From Novipirellula artificiosorum (GTDB lineage: Bacteria > Planctomycetota > Planctomycetia > Pirellulales > Pirellulaceae): a stretch of 64,000 bases of DNA. The stretch spans positions 603,704 through 667,703 of the forward strand of contig NZ_SJPV01000003.1 in the NCBI RefSeq assembly GCF_007860135.1, in the 5' to 3' direction. The notes below the pieces were generated by a model. The model was not told the origin of the DNA, did no database searches, and saw nothing but the letters and a program-made list of their open reading frames with translations. Below are positions 18,101-26,291 of the stretch, piece after piece (the first letter of the stretch is position 1; every line of letters starts with the position of its first letter). The translations under genes and the position numbers were made by a program.

Positions 18101-18885
18101 AGCTTGTCAGCGTACCCACAGGCGAGTATTCCATGGGTAGCAATGACGAAACGCCCGTCGAGCAACCGGTTTCTCGCGTCAGGATGGACAAGCCGTTCTT
18201 CATCGGAACCACGGAGGTTACTCTGGGACAGTTCCGGCAGTTCGACCCTGACTATCTCAACGGCGTGTACGACATGCACTACAAGGATCAGGTGAAGCGG
18301 GGCTATTACATGAACGACATGCGGTACCCAGCGATCCGCGTTTCCTGGGACAAGGCCATGGCGTTCTGTGCCTGGCTTTCGAAGAAAACCGGTCGTAAGG
18401 TGACCCTTCCGACCGAAGCCCAGTGGGAATGGGCCTGCCGAGCTGGGGCCGATACGCCGCTATCTTTCGGAGGCCTCGATGCCGATTTCTCCAAACACGC
18501 CAACTTGGCGGATATTACGGTCCAACAGATGGCAGTAAACGGCGTCAATCCCAAGCCAATCCCCAATCCCAATCATCAAGTCGACTTCGAGCTGAAAGAC
18601 CCCCGATCAAGCGACGGGGTACTCCACCTCGCCAAGGTAGGCAGTTATCAGCCGAATGCGTGGGGCTTGTTCGATATGCACGGCAACGCTGCCGAATGGA
18701 CACGGTCCGCTTACAACGCGTACCCATACGATGAAGGCGATGGACGCAACACCGGCAGCGGCAAAAAGGTGCTCCGCGGCGGCTCCTGGCACGACCGCCC
18801 GTTCCGTGCCACCTCGAGCTATCGTTTGGGCTTCCCCGAGTGGCAAAGGGTTTATCACGCCGGTTTCCGGGTTGTTGTCGAGTAG
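15106..18885 (+). CDS. Secreted discoidin-propeller-cytochrome-FGE-like protein (hydrazine synthase alpha-like paralogue)
   Basis: About 1259 residues; ATG chosen over the adjoining GTG, with GGAG upstream. Signal peptide 1-30. Residues about 33-165 form an F5/8 type C (discoidin)-like module (GRYVRVRLPG, SLAEVQVF, SRAIDGDTNGDW) absent from the paralogue at 9533. Then a hydrazine-synthase-alpha-like propeller (about 270-690: YLPDDRILFAS, TFDQDASWHPTVMESGRVMY), CVGCH motifs near 752 and 802, and an FGE-like domain (about 990-1259) ending RGGSWHDRPFRATSSYR, with neither of the FGE cysteines. Discoidin modules usually bind glycans or surfaces, so this copy may be tethered to polymer. The reaction is unknown; anammox chemistry is not implied since no partner subunits are seen. 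Confidence 0.8.
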   Translation: MKFSARIFQWFASLIASLLWLTVSSVASAEPVEGRYVRVRLPGDSRTLSLAEVQVFRGDENVALGKGTQQTSIGHGGISSRAIDGDTNGDWSAGSVTHTVNDMPTPSWEVDLGELVKIDKISIWNRDGFEARLNEVEVLVLGQNRKVVWGAAIPKPATGEMVLDVAGSESSVKVGQKVAELKVIRNVQKTRRNGPRIAMPEVPLPEHNDGVLNGPLMNGGHHARGEGNRESLRLAIEDLINQFGDKYAKGTEFLKRLDVIDDENSDEFATLKKEALLANPLLDFDHLLMVRSKKGQRFSKNWQTRVSGEAAGAYDDELVVMSPLYEGEIKSVYKPDGGKFVGDVDLHFDANRLLFASHCEEGELSEAPGEGMGYAVFEQKIDPISGDPRGKPHRVTPDMGADVDCYDACYLPDDRILFASTASYEGVPCVGGNSYVANLYRMNSDGTGVRRLTFDQDASWHPTVMESGRVMYARWEYTDSAHYFSRVLMTMNPDGTDQKAFYGSNSYWPNSIFFPRQIPGQRSMFLATVTGHHSNAKGGALCLFDVSKGRHEADGAVQLITGRGKEVEPLVIDDLAKVYSPMFYTPYPLSDKYFLAVTGNSVYLLDVFDNMLCLKKANGDGGYFEPIPLRTTKRPALMPDRIDLTNKDATVLINNIYEGPGLMNVPRGTVKSLRVYRYEYGPRHKGGHYSMGMEAGWDAKQLLGTAPVDADGSANFKVPANTPFSMQPLDAEGKALQLMRSWTVAMPGERLSCVGCHESQDTVPMIQRASAMNRASSELEPFYGPPRGLSFQREVQPVLDKYCVGCHDGSNDLTPDGHDRAGRYQVADRIIGTGPNTGLKFADCGIPDLSNPKDAHEMLHPYVRRNGPEGDYHLLTPLEFHADTSELVQMLEKGHHNVKLDEEAWERLITWIDLNAPYHGTWSEAGAKPTILERRKELREQYDLVDYDPERIMNPYQKSEKFELPVQNEQNVVQPQPMRVDSHQHETLAFELSDGVTMKLVSVPTGEYSMGSNDETPVEQPVSRVRMDKPFFIGTTEVTLGQFRQFDPDYLNGVYDMHYKDQVKRGYYMNDMRYPAIRVSWDKAMAFCAWLSKKTGRKVTLPTEAQWEWACRAGADTPLSFGGLDADFSKHANLADITVQQMAVNGVNPKPIPNPNHQVDFELKDPRSSDGVLHLAKVGSYQPNAWGLFDMHGNAAEWTRSAYNAYPYDEGDGRNTGSGKKVLRGGSWHDRPFRATSSYRLGFPEWQRVYHAGFRVVVE

Positions 18886-19084
18886 GTGTCAGTAGGCTCG
18901 GACAGCCGGAAGGACGCGATGCCATCACGGATCGCGATTGATCTTTCTGGAGGAAAAGGGCGATCTCCGTTCCTCCAATAAGGCCATGAGTGCCAAGGAA
19001 AGAGCCTTCTGATGCTGAAGCACGATGCTCTGAGATATTTTTCGAAACAGGGTTAGCACGGGGAGTTTGCGGGGCAAACAGAAA

Positions 19085-19114
19085 AAGGCCGACCCCTTGC
19101 CTGGGATCGGCCTT
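19085..19114 (-). terminator. Terminator after the anti-sigma-like gene
   Basis: AAGGCCGA at 19085-19092 pairs with TCGGCCTT at 19107-19114. Read on the minus strand the stem is followed by CTTTTTC, so it ends transcription of the gene at 19143-20405; it may also slow transcription arriving from 18885. Confidence 0.65.
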
Positions 19115-19142
19115 CGAAGAAGTCATGGTGATACAATGTGAA

Positions 19143-20405
19143 TCACTTTGCTTCTAACTCTTGCAACCGTGTTGCGGTAACATCTTCGATTCTCAGGTCG
19201 CCGAAGATGACGCGGTACTGGCTGTCGTCAAACTTCCATCGCAGTAGAACCTTATCGGAATCGGCAGCGCTGACTGCGGGGCCATGATAGACGGGGTCTT
19301 TACCGTCTGCCTCGAGCGATTCAAAAAACTGTGCACCGTATTTGAGAGTCGAGACCTGGGCGTCATCTATTTGAAAGGATGGGTCGCCTGACTTGGCCCC
19401 GTAGATGCTGCCGATCTCAACAACAACACCTCTTATCGAAAGCGTTGCGGGATACTTTCCATCGTTGATTCCTGCAAAGTACTTCAAACCGTCAACAAGC
19501 TGGTTTCCATCTTCGAGATGCTCTGCATTCACCTTGTACATAAGCTCGTAACCCTCAGGGATGACCGAGGCGAATGTTGCGGGATCGATCTCCACATCCC
19601 ACTGGAAATCACTGACAACGATCGTCATCTGCTCGTTGCCATTCTTGTCAGTGATCTCGAGGGTTATTTCGACGGGCCAACTGGTCGCAACATCAACCCA
19701 CAAACTGCCGGTGACTTTAGCAGAGGTCTTGCCTACTGCCTCCATCAGTCCTCGGCCACCGGGAAAGCCAGCTGTGGCAGAGACATCATTGGATTGAATG
19801 CCCTCGACGGTGAGACCGTTGATCTCGCGACGGCCTAGTTTCTTGTAGTCACCCCGCAAGAAGGCTTCTACGATGAGCTTTGGATCTCCGTTCTCGATGC
19901 GTTTTTCCTCCGTAAGCTCCACTTCGATATACTTCTTTTGAGCAGGAAAGATAGAGATATGTGACCTCTTATCTGCAAGCGTAAAAGATCGCCCCAGCAA
20001 CTGCTTTCCCAAATAGGTATCCAGTCGCGTGCCGTGTTCGTCGGCGAGTGTCGCCTCGATCTGGAACTGTACCGGTTGTCCATTTTCAGTCGTCTCGACT
20101 TTAGCCTTGTAGACGACCGCTTTAGCGGCGGCAACCTGATCTCGGACCTGAGCCCAGATTGTGCTGGACGTCCCATCCAATAACAACAAACTCGCAAACA
20201 CCCCAATCAGAATGACCGCTGCTGCTGCGAACCTAACGATTTTTGAGCTCATGGTAAATCTCCCTGCGTTGGCAAGCCGAGTTTGACTTGCATTGAAATT
20301 GAGAAGCAGTTTTTGTTGGAGTAGGTCTTTGTGTGCCAAGTCAATCGCATCGTCAAATGTGATGTCCTGCAATACCTGCTCGATATCTTTCGTGTTGTCA
20401 TTCAT
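19143..20405 (-). CDS. Single-pass membrane protein, likely anti-sigma partner of the adjacent ECF factor
   Basis: 420 residues. A charged N-terminal cytoplasmic part (about 1-55) is followed by one membrane helix (about 57-76, RFAAAAVILIGVFASLLLL) and a large exported domain beginning IWAQV, a phrase common just after the membrane helix in planctomycete proteins of this type. The exported part (residues about 90-420) resembles LolA-like / DUF2092-type beta-rich domains (VYKAKVETTENGQ, LADKRSHISIFPAQKKYIEVEL, WPVEITLEITDKNGNEQ). The start codon lies 2 bases after the stop of the sigma factor gene, with GAGGTG spanning that stop as ribosome binding site, so the two are translationally linked. 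An anti-sigma role is inferred from this arrangement; no zinc-binding HXXXCXXC motif is present. Confidence 0.65.
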   Translation of the reverse strand: MNDNTKDIEQVLQDITFDDAIDLAHKDLLQQKLLLNFNASQTRLANAGRFTMSSKIVRFAAAAVILIGVFASLLLLDGTSSTIWAQVRDQVAAAKAVVYKAKVETTENGQPVQFQIEATLADEHGTRLDTYLGKQLLGRSFTLADKRSHISIFPAQKKYIEVELTEEKRIENGDPKLIVEAFLRGDYKKLGRREINGLTVEGIQSNDVSATAGFPGGRGLMEAVGKTSAKVTGSLWVDVATSWPVEITLEITDKNGNEQMTIVVSDFQWDVEIDPATFASVIPEGYELMYKVNAEHLEDGNQLVDGLKYFAGINDGKYPATLSIRGVVVEIGSIYGAKSGDPSFQIDDAQVSTLKYGAQFFESLEADGKDPVYHGPAVSAADSDKVLLRWKFDDSQYRVIFGDLRIEDVTATRLQELEAK

Positions 20406-20407
20406 CT

Positions 20408-21007
20408 TTACACCTCACCATGTTGATCAGCAGTAGCTCTCAGTTGTTTTCTCAGACTACTGAGTGCTCGCGAAAGCTGGCTGCGGGTCGTAGCTGGGTT
20501 TTGGCCCAGGATTTCGGCAATTTCGTTTAGTTTCAGCTTTTCAAAAAAACGTAACGTTATAACACTTTGTTGCTTTGGCTTTAGCGTTAACAGCGCCTGC
20601 TTGACAGGGAGAAGCTCCTCTTGAAGTTCGCAAGTCGATTCGGCGTCGAGCGTATGATCACCGCCGTGTGTCAGAGCAATATCGCGGATTGCATCTGCCC
20701 GTCTTTTTGCTGTTCTCAAATGATCGTTGACAGCGTTGGTAGCGATGCGATACAGCCAATTTCGAAAATCTCTTGAATTTCCCTTAAAAGAAGAGAGCAT
20801 TCTCATCGCCTTGAAAAAGACGATCGATGTTACATCTTCTGCGGTGTGACGGTTGAACAACCTGCGGGCGCAATAGCGAAAGACGTTGTCGTAGTGCAGC
20901 CTATACAGCTGGGCAAAAGCTGCACTATCACTGCATGCCTCCTTAATCAAAGTGTCCTGATCCTGGTCCTGGTCGGCGTCGCTATTTTGCAGGTTCATGG
21001 TTTTCAT
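20408..21007 (-). CDS. ECF-type RNA polymerase sigma factor
   Basis: About 199 residues from the ATG at 21007; the frame extends upstream to 21136, but those residues look unlike the family. Region 2 (about 30-95) has FAQLYRLHYDNVFRYCARRL, AEDVTSIVFFKAM and FRNWLYRIATNAVNDHLR; region 4 (about 125-190) has LKPKQQSVITLRFFEKLKLNEIAEILG and TRSQLSRALSSLRKQL. A DQDQDQD acidic run precedes region 2. Such factors redirect RNA polymerase in response to an envelope signal held by a membrane partner, here the protein encoded directly downstream. No target promoter motif could be recognised. Confidence 0.9.
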   Translation of the reverse strand: MKTMNLQNSDADQDQDQDTLIKEACSDSAAFAQLYRLHYDNVFRYCARRLFNRHTAEDVTSIVFFKAMRMLSSFKGNSRDFRNWLYRIATNAVNDHLRTAKRRADAIRDIALTHGGDHTLDAESTCELQEELLPVKQALLTLKPKQQSVITLRFFEKLKLNEIAEILGQNPATTRSQLSRALSSLRKQLRATADQHGEV

Positions 21008-21312
21008 TGTCAGCTTCTTATTCGCTGCGGCTGTCATTGTTGTTATAAACGCCGGGAGGGAAAAAACGTTGCACAAAATCCTCCCGATTACGCCAGCCCC
21101 GCACAAAAAACGGTCCCGATCGGGACTCGCTTGCAACGACTCCTAAACTCGACCCGGGCCAGAGCTCACCATACCCATGTCCTTGTGGACAAACGGCTAC
21201 GACGGAAAGCAGACCCCAGCATCGGGTGACCTGACCAAGTTTCGCATCGAAAGGACGGGCAGCCTCTCCAGTTTATCTTGCATCGAATCGCCGAAAACGC
21301 TACGAAGTGAGA

Positions 21313-22041
21313 ATGGCTGATTCTCAACCCGCCCCATCACGACACCTTGCCCTGCATCGAATACCGAACAGTCTTGTGGTTCTGGTGGCCGTGGCATTGT
21401 TGCTGCAGGGTCCTGTCGGTGCGTTTGAGGCGTTTTGGATCTACACCAAGTCGCTTGTGCTTTCGCTTCTCGGCGGCGAGGACTTACTCATCCAAGTTCT
21501 CTTTCAAACCGCACCATTGGCATTAGCGACCGCAGCCGTTACCTTCGCGATCCGATTTGGGTGGCTTCGCTTTCGCTCGCCAACGGCGTTAGTGATTTGC
21601 AGTGCCGTCATCATTGTGGCGACGTGGATTGGCGGACAGCTCCGCTATCGTGCTGCAACGAAGCAATGGATCAAACCATCGCTCGCGAGTGCGACGCAGC
21701 GAACGTCCGTGTCACTGAACGAACTTCGCGTTCAAAACGTCGATGCACCGGCCAGCCGAGACGACTCAAGCGTGTCACTCAAGGAAGCCTGTGGGATCCT
21801 GGCGGATGGCGATTTTGGGCGATTCAACCCACAGGCAGCAGTTCCCCGGGTAAGCTTGATGCCTGAATCTGGCAGTCTTCTCGGAATCATCGGGCGAGGG
21901 TTGAATCAGCTACTCGGCTACCTCGTCGTCTATCAACCCCGTTTGTTTCTCGCCGCGATAATCCTGGGTGCCTACATCGGATGCAGTCTACAGTCGCTAC
22001 TGAAAGACAGCGGCTTGGTGCGAAGTCGAATCCATTGCTAG
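21313..22041 (+). CDS. Hypothetical multi-pass membrane protein
   Basis: 242 residues from ATG 21313 (an in-frame GTG lies 6 bases earlier). At least four hydrophobic helices are visible: about 18-42 (LVVLVAVALLLQG), 58-80 (LFQTAPLALATAAVTFAI), 88-107 (ALVICSAVIIVATWIGG) and 205-235 (LFLAAIILGAYIGCSLQSLL). A soluble loop of about 90 residues separates the last two. No family was recognised. It is divergent from the sigma factor gene and ends 14 bases before a family E repeat. Confidence 0.6.
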   Translation: MADSQPAPSRHLALHRIPNSLVVLVAVALLLQGPVGAFEAFWIYTKSLVLSLLGGEDLLIQVLFQTAPLALATAAVTFAIRFGWLRFRSPTALVICSAVIIVATWIGGQLRYRAATKQWIKPSLASATQRTSVSLNELRVQNVDAPASRDDSSVSLKEACGILADGDFGRFNPQAAVPRVSLMPESGSLLGIIGRGLNQLLGYLVVYQPRLFLAAIILGAYIGCSLQSLLKDSGLVRSRIHC

Positions 22042-22055
22042 CCCGGAGCAATCAT

Positions 22056-22193
22056 GTAGGCTGGCAACAAGGTCGCACACGCTGCCGGAGCGGCGTAAAT
22101 GCCTTCTTTGTCGTGCGCAGTGTGCGAGTTGAGAGGACGAGCAATTTGCGACCGAAGTTCCGGCACAACAAGCATTTACTTGTTCCGGCCTAC
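22056..22193. repeat. Dispersed 138-bp repeat, family E, copy 1
   Basis: Begins GTAGGCTGGCAACAAGG and ends CCGGCCTAC, so the ends form an inverted repeat. A copy of exactly the same length and about 85 percent identity is at 43916-44053. Both are bordered by CCCGG-containing remnants. Its GTAGGCTGG start resembles the family B repeats near the RAYT at 45733. Confidence 0.8.
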
Positions 22194-22221
22194 ATCGGTC
22201 ATGGACAAACCGGGCCACCCG

Positions 22222-22866
22222 TCACGTGCCGACAAAGTAAACAAACAACTTGGCGTACTCGATCCAAATCGGTGCATCGATTTCTGCACCCTCGCTTGCT
22301 ACGGAGGCCGAATAGACCTGCACATCAATCTGAGGAGAAAACGCTCGTTGAAAACAAAGTCGGCTTCGCCGCGTATGCGGAGCAGAGGTAACCACCACGA
22401 TGCTCTTCAGGCTCGATTCTTGCTCTGCAACGGCCCGTGCTTCGCTCAGTGACCCAAACATCGAGTTCTTCGCTGAAACGGTCGAGACCTTTTCGGCGGG
22501 AACTCCAAGCCACTCCAAATAGGCGATAGCTCGCTGCAGTCGAGTTTCCAAACGCTGCTGCACAAAGTTGTACCCGGCTGGCTCGCTCTCATCTAAGAGA
22601 ATCAGCCGCGGTACTTTCCCCATATGGAATAGATCCGAGGCAGCATGAAGACGCTCCCAATAGGCGTACCCGTCTGCCATCACATACGCGGCATCGCCCG
22701 TTGCATCAGGGTCATGAACCAACAGAGGATAGGCAACCAATCCGCGAATGCTATGAAACGAGAGTAGAAATGTCGACAACAGCCAGACGCCAATCACAAT
22801 GAAGAAACGCCGTCGCCAGCGGCTTCGCCGCCGTGAAAAGTTTGGTGCGAGTTTGGGTTTGCTCAT
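22222..22866 (-). CDS. DUF218 (YdcF/SanA/ElyC-like) membrane-anchored protein
   Basis: 214 residues from ATG 22866. A basic N-terminus (RRRSRWRRR) precedes one membrane helix (about 21-42). The rest is a DUF218 fold: LLVHDPDATGDAAYVMADG, RLILLDES, GVPAEKVSTVS, FGSLSEARAVAEQ and SIVVVTSAPHTRRS, where the family has conserved Asp, Glu and His-Arg residues. Members affect envelope integrity and polysaccharide lipid-carrier metabolism in Escherichia coli (ElyC, SanA), but their chemistry is unclear. It lies 187 bases downstream of the exporter operon on the same strand and may be its last gene. Confidence 0.75.
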   Translation of the reverse strand: MSKPKLAPNFSRRRSRWRRRFFIVIGVWLLSTFLLSFHSIRGLVAYPLLVHDPDATGDAAYVMADGYAYWERLHAASDLFHMGKVPRLILLDESEPAGYNFVQQRLETRLQRAIAYLEWLGVPAEKVSTVSAKNSMFGSLSEARAVAEQESSLKSIVVVTSAPHTRRSRLCFQRAFSPQIDVQVYSASVASEGAEIDAPIWIEYAKLFVYFVGT

Positions 22867-23052
22867 GAACGCAATAGGGGGCGTGTGTTTGAGTAACGAC
22901 AAAGGGCGCGTTGAAGACGACTGAAGGCCCGCCACACGTCTCTCGTAAGCACATCGTTGAACCACATGCCTATTGGTATGCGTTTTTTCCTGGCACGCGA
23001 GGCGATGCCCACGCGGTAAAACAAAAAAACACGAGGGCGCCTGATCCGTATT

Positions 23053-24123
23053 CTAATCAGCTTGGATAAAGACATCGACCGGTAAGCCGACGGGCAAATC
23101 CGTTCCCTGCTGTAAATCAACCCAGATTCGGCGGTTGTACGTGTCCGTACGCTCACCGGCCCACTGACCGTACATCCGCTTAGGATTCATCTGCGGCTCC
23201 ACCTCGACGACTTTTCCCGTCGCAATCACGCGATCCGAAGCGTCGCAGATGACTTGACAGACTTGGCCAAGCCTAACGTTCATGGCGTCAAACTCATCGA
23301 CTTCAGCGACTGCCTTGAGCCGTTTCGTATCGGACATGACAATCAGTGCGTCGGCAGCGTCGGGGCCGGTTAGCTCGCCGACTTCGGCTTCAATTGCTAA
23401 GATCTGGCCATCAATGGGGGCCACGATTCTTGTACGATCAAGATTGATTTTGGCGATTGCATACCTTGCCTCTGCAGCTCCCACCGCAGCACGAGTCGCC
23501 ATCAGATCTTCAGCTCTCGCAGGCAGTTCAAGCATTTCGAGTCGTCCCTTGGCGGCTGCGGATGTTGCGCGAAACGAGGTCAGTTGCGAGTAGAGATCGT
23601 CGAGCACCTGTTGGCTGCCCGCACCTTGTTCATGTAGCTTGATTGCACGAGCGTAGGCTTTTTCGGAACCTGCTAACCTCGCCATCGTTGCATTGTACTC
23701 TTGCCGTGCCGTTTCAATCTCGCTGGCTCGATAACCGTTCTCGAGTCGCTCCTTTTTTGCGTTGGCCTCAGAAAGCAAAGCTTGCGCCAAGTCGCATTCC
23801 TTGATAAAACGAGCTGCATCGAGTGCAAGTAGCACATCGCCAGCGGATACCCATTGACCTCTTGCAACAAAAATATCATCAATCTGTTCGGCAAGACGAG
23901 CGCGAATCTCGATCGAGTCGGTTCGTCCCTCGATTCGCCCGGCGGCACGAATGGTCCTTTGCGTTACGAGGGCCTGAATGGGTACGCCATCCAAGGGCTG
24001 GGTACCAATGCCCAACGACTGCCGCCGGTGCTCGTGAACAGCCAGCGCACTTCCGAAGATAACAATCGTCGCAATAGCGGTGAAAATCGTTCTCACTTGA
24101 ATCGTCCGTTTTCGATCTCGCAA
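23053..24123 (-). CDS. DevB-like periplasmic adaptor of an ABC exporter (HlyD family)
   Basis: 356 residues. An N-terminal membrane anchor (about 10-29), a first lipoyl-like strand pair (GRIEGRTDSIEIRARLAEQIDDIFV), a long coiled-coil hairpin (about 105-215, with ALLSEANAKKERL and QEYNATMARL) and the returning lipoyl/barrel part (APIDGQILAIEAEVGE). This is the layout of HlyD/DevB membrane fusion proteins, which link an inner-membrane ABC transporter to an outer-membrane channel. The gene overlaps the 3' end of the ATPase gene by 31 bases. No TolC-like gene is nearby. Confidence 0.82.
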   Translation of the reverse strand: MRDRKRTIQVRTIFTAIATIVIFGSALAVHEHRRQSLGIGTQPLDGVPIQALVTQRTIRAAGRIEGRTDSIEIRARLAEQIDDIFVARGQWVSAGDVLLALDAARFIKECDLAQALLSEANAKKERLENGYRASEIETARQEYNATMARLAGSEKAYARAIKLHEQGAGSQQVLDDLYSQLTSFRATSAAAKGRLEMLELPARAEDLMATRAAVGAAEARYAIAKINLDRTRIVAPIDGQILAIEAEVGELTGPDAADALIVMSDTKRLKAVAEVDEFDAMNVRLGQVCQVICDASDRVIATGKVVEVEPQMNPKRMYGQWAGERTDTYNRRIWVDLQQGTDLPVGLPVDVFIQAD

Positions 24124-24932
24124 ATCCGATCAGCGTATTTTGAGATACGGGGATCGTGAGTCACCACGATCGTTGCCGAACCCGTCACTCCGACCAGCTC
24201 CCTTAGCAGTTCCATAACCTCTATTCCTGACTTGCCATCGAGGGCAGCGGTCGGCTCATCGGCTAACAGTAGTTTAGGCGACGTAATCACGGCCCGGGCC
24301 AATGCCACTCGTTGACACTGGCCCGGACTCATCGCGGTCGGTAGGTGTTTGCGGTGGGTCTCTAAACCAACACGCCCGAGCAAGTCACCCGCTTGCACGC
24401 GGGCATCCGCAAGAGTCGCTCCTTGCAGCGTGAGAGGCACGGCCACGTTGTCTTCGGCGGACAAACCACGAATCAATTGAAATCGCTGAAACACAAATCC
24501 AACGTTATCCCGCCGCACCGATGTTCGTTCTGCAACACTCAAAGTATCGACCCGGCGATCGGCAATGGTGACCTTGCCCGAGTCGGCTTCGAGCAAGCAC
24601 CCCAAAATAGAAAGGAGAGTGCTCTTGCCGCTTCCGGAGGGTCCCGATAGAAAAACGCATTCGCCCGAAGCGGCCTGAAAATCGACTCCGTTGAGTACCC
24701 AGCGTTTCTCGCCGCCAATGTTGTAGGACTTCCGCACCTGGGTCGCAGACAAGACAATTTTCGTTTCAGCAGCAACCGATTTCCGGGTTGGCTGCTTTGC
24801 GCTTACTGGATGGGCGCTCTCCCCTGTTTGCAGTTCTGGGAAGACCCCATCGCTTGAGCCAAGCGGATACGGGTCAGCAGCATTGCCGAGTGAAATATTG
24901 CCGAGTGAAACATCGTGAGTCATTCGTATCAA
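24093..24932 (-). CDS. DevA/LolD-like ABC transporter ATP-binding protein
   Basis: 279 residues. Walker A (LSGPSGSGKSTLL, about 95-107), Q-loop region (FVFQRFQLIRGL), ABC signature (MSPGQCQRVALARA) and Walker B (LLLADEPTAALD) are all intact, so it should hydrolyse ATP. The signature reads SPGQ rather than SGGQ. About 60 N-terminal residues precede the domain and include a short duplication NISLGNISLGN; this extension is not typical and the true start might be later. It overlaps the permease gene by 4 bases (ATGA). Confidence 0.87.
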   Translation of the reverse strand: MIRMTHDVSLGNISLGNAADPYPLGSSDGVFPELQTGESAHPVSAKQPTRKSVAAETKIVLSATQVRKSYNIGGEKRWVLNGVDFQAASGECVFLSGPSGSGKSTLLSILGCLLEADSGKVTIADRRVDTLSVAERTSVRRDNVGFVFQRFQLIRGLSAEDNVAVPLTLQGATLADARVQAGDLLGRVGLETHRKHLPTAMSPGQCQRVALARAVITSPKLLLADEPTAALDGKSGIEVMELLRELVGVTGSATIVVTHDPRISKYADRICEIENGRFK

Positions 24933-26056
24933 CCCTGTAAAACGGAATGCGGATCGACGCGGCGAACACGCAAGTACGGAAGGGCTGAGGCTGCCAAGCA
25001 GATCACAAAGACCAAGACGGCACTGGCGAGATAGAGCTCCAATGGAATCGTAATCGCTGCACGAGGCGAGCTGAAGATCGCTTGGATCACGTAGGACAAG
25101 ACGATACCGATACTGATACCGACGACAGCAACCACCGTCGACTGAGCCCCCAATAGCAACACAATCTCACGCTCGGTCGAACCGATTGCTTTGAGCGTCG
25201 CGAACTCGCTAATCCGATCGAGAACCATCGCATAAAGCGTTTGTGCGACCATGACCAGCCCCACAAGAAGCCCCAAGCAGGTCGCAGCGCCAAAACTGAG
25301 CCCGATGCCGGTGCGAGTCATCCAAAAATTGATGCTCGTTGCAGCGTAATCTTCCGCTGGCACTGCGGTCACATCATCGAGTCGACTCTTGATCGCTGCA
25401 CACACTTGATCGCGATCAGCTCCCGGCTTCACACGAACGAGAAAATAGGAGGTCATCGTGGGATCAGCAGCCGCAAAGTCGACCGCACGGTCGTAATGCG
25501 TGAAGATGTAGGGTGTGACCAAGAAACTGAGCACACCATGGGACTTACCTGAGATCCTCGCACGTCGCCCACCAATTTCGCGAATCTCTCCAATCGTTGG
25601 ATCGAAGAGCTTGTCATCATCGCATTGATCGACAATCACCCCATCGGCGTAGGAAAGTGCATCGGCCGGGCCATCGACAATTTCATAGGCCCGCCCAAGT
25701 TCAGAACCTTCTGTGACACCCACGACCATGACACCCTCGAAATTGCCATCTGGCAGAGCAATTTCAGAAAAGTAAATGCGAAGTGGTTCGGCGGACTCGA
25801 CCCCTGGAACACTGCGAACTCGATGGATCCAACGCTCGGGAATATGATGAGGAAAATCAACATTGTGCATTCCGCGATGACCGACCCAAATATCGGCACC
25901 ACTTCGATCCACCAAAAGGCTAGCCTTGCTCATTAAGCCAATAAAGAGTCCACCTTGAATATTGACCAACACCACCGAAAAAATGACACCGATCAAGCCC
26001 GCCAGCAGTTTTCCGCGGTCGCAAAGTAGCGTTCGAAGAGCGATATTCCAAAGCAT
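24929..26056 (-). CDS. DevC/MacB-type ABC transporter permease
   Basis: 375 residues. One helix at the N-terminus (about 15-40), a large periplasmic domain (about 45-250, with GADIWVGHRGMHNVDFPHH) and three C-terminal helices (FtsX fold; about 258-285, 305-330, 340-362). The cytoplasmic loop ISEFATLKAIGSTEREI is typical of this permease class. Gene order permease-ATPase-adaptor gives a complete DevBCA-like exporter. In cyanobacteria DevBCA exports envelope glycolipids. Here the surroundings (FemAB, PEP-CTERM, DUF218) also point to envelope material, but the cargo is unknown. Confidence 0.83.
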   Translation of the reverse strand: MLWNIALRTLLCDRGKLLAGLIGVIFSVVLVNIQGGLFIGLMSKASLLVDRSGADIWVGHRGMHNVDFPHHIPERWIHRVRSVPGVESAEPLRIYFSEIALPDGNFEGVMVVGVTEGSELGRAYEIVDGPADALSYADGVIVDQCDDDKLFDPTIGEIREIGGRRARISGKSHGVLSFLVTPYIFTHYDRAVDFAAADPTMTSYFLVRVKPGADRDQVCAAIKSRLDDVTAVPAEDYAATSINFWMTRTGIGLSFGAATCLGLLVGLVMVAQTLYAMVLDRISEFATLKAIGSTEREIVLLLGAQSTVVAVVGISIGIVLSYVIQAIFSSPRAAITIPLELYLASAVLVFVICLAASALPYLRVRRVDPHSVLQG

Positions 26057-26192
26057 AAGGTCCGCTCACTCTAACGGATCGGAAAAGTCCATTGATCTCC
26101 TATAAACGCACTTCTCATGTATCGGCAGGCAGTCGGCTGAGGCTCCAGAAAAAAATCGCGATCCGAGTTTGAGAATAAAACAGACTGCGCAC

Positions 26193-26263
26193 GTTGGAGT
26201 GGTAGGCTTTAGCCGATTCAACAAGGATCCAGCACGCAATCGGCTAAAGCCTACCACTCCAAC
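26193..26263. repeat. Palindromic repeat, family D, copy 1
   Basis: A 71-base near-perfect inverted repeat: the arm GTTGGAGTGGTAGGCTTTAG is mirrored by the reverse complement at the end. The preceding AAAACAGACTGCGCAC is also shared with the copies at 37624-37694 (same length, one base of loop changed) and 38861-38932 (degenerate). Confidence 0.88.
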
Positions 26264-26291
26264 GAATCATCCGGGATAGTCCCTCGCCGCC

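Noticed and set aside
17278..18279. Open frame of 333 codons on the minus strand
   Set aside because: Antisense to the discoidin-propeller protein; a product of codon bias in the real gene.
9533..18885. Anammox hydrazine synthase
   Set aside because: Similarity is limited to the alpha-subunit propeller and haem region; beta and gamma subunits and other anammox genes are absent.
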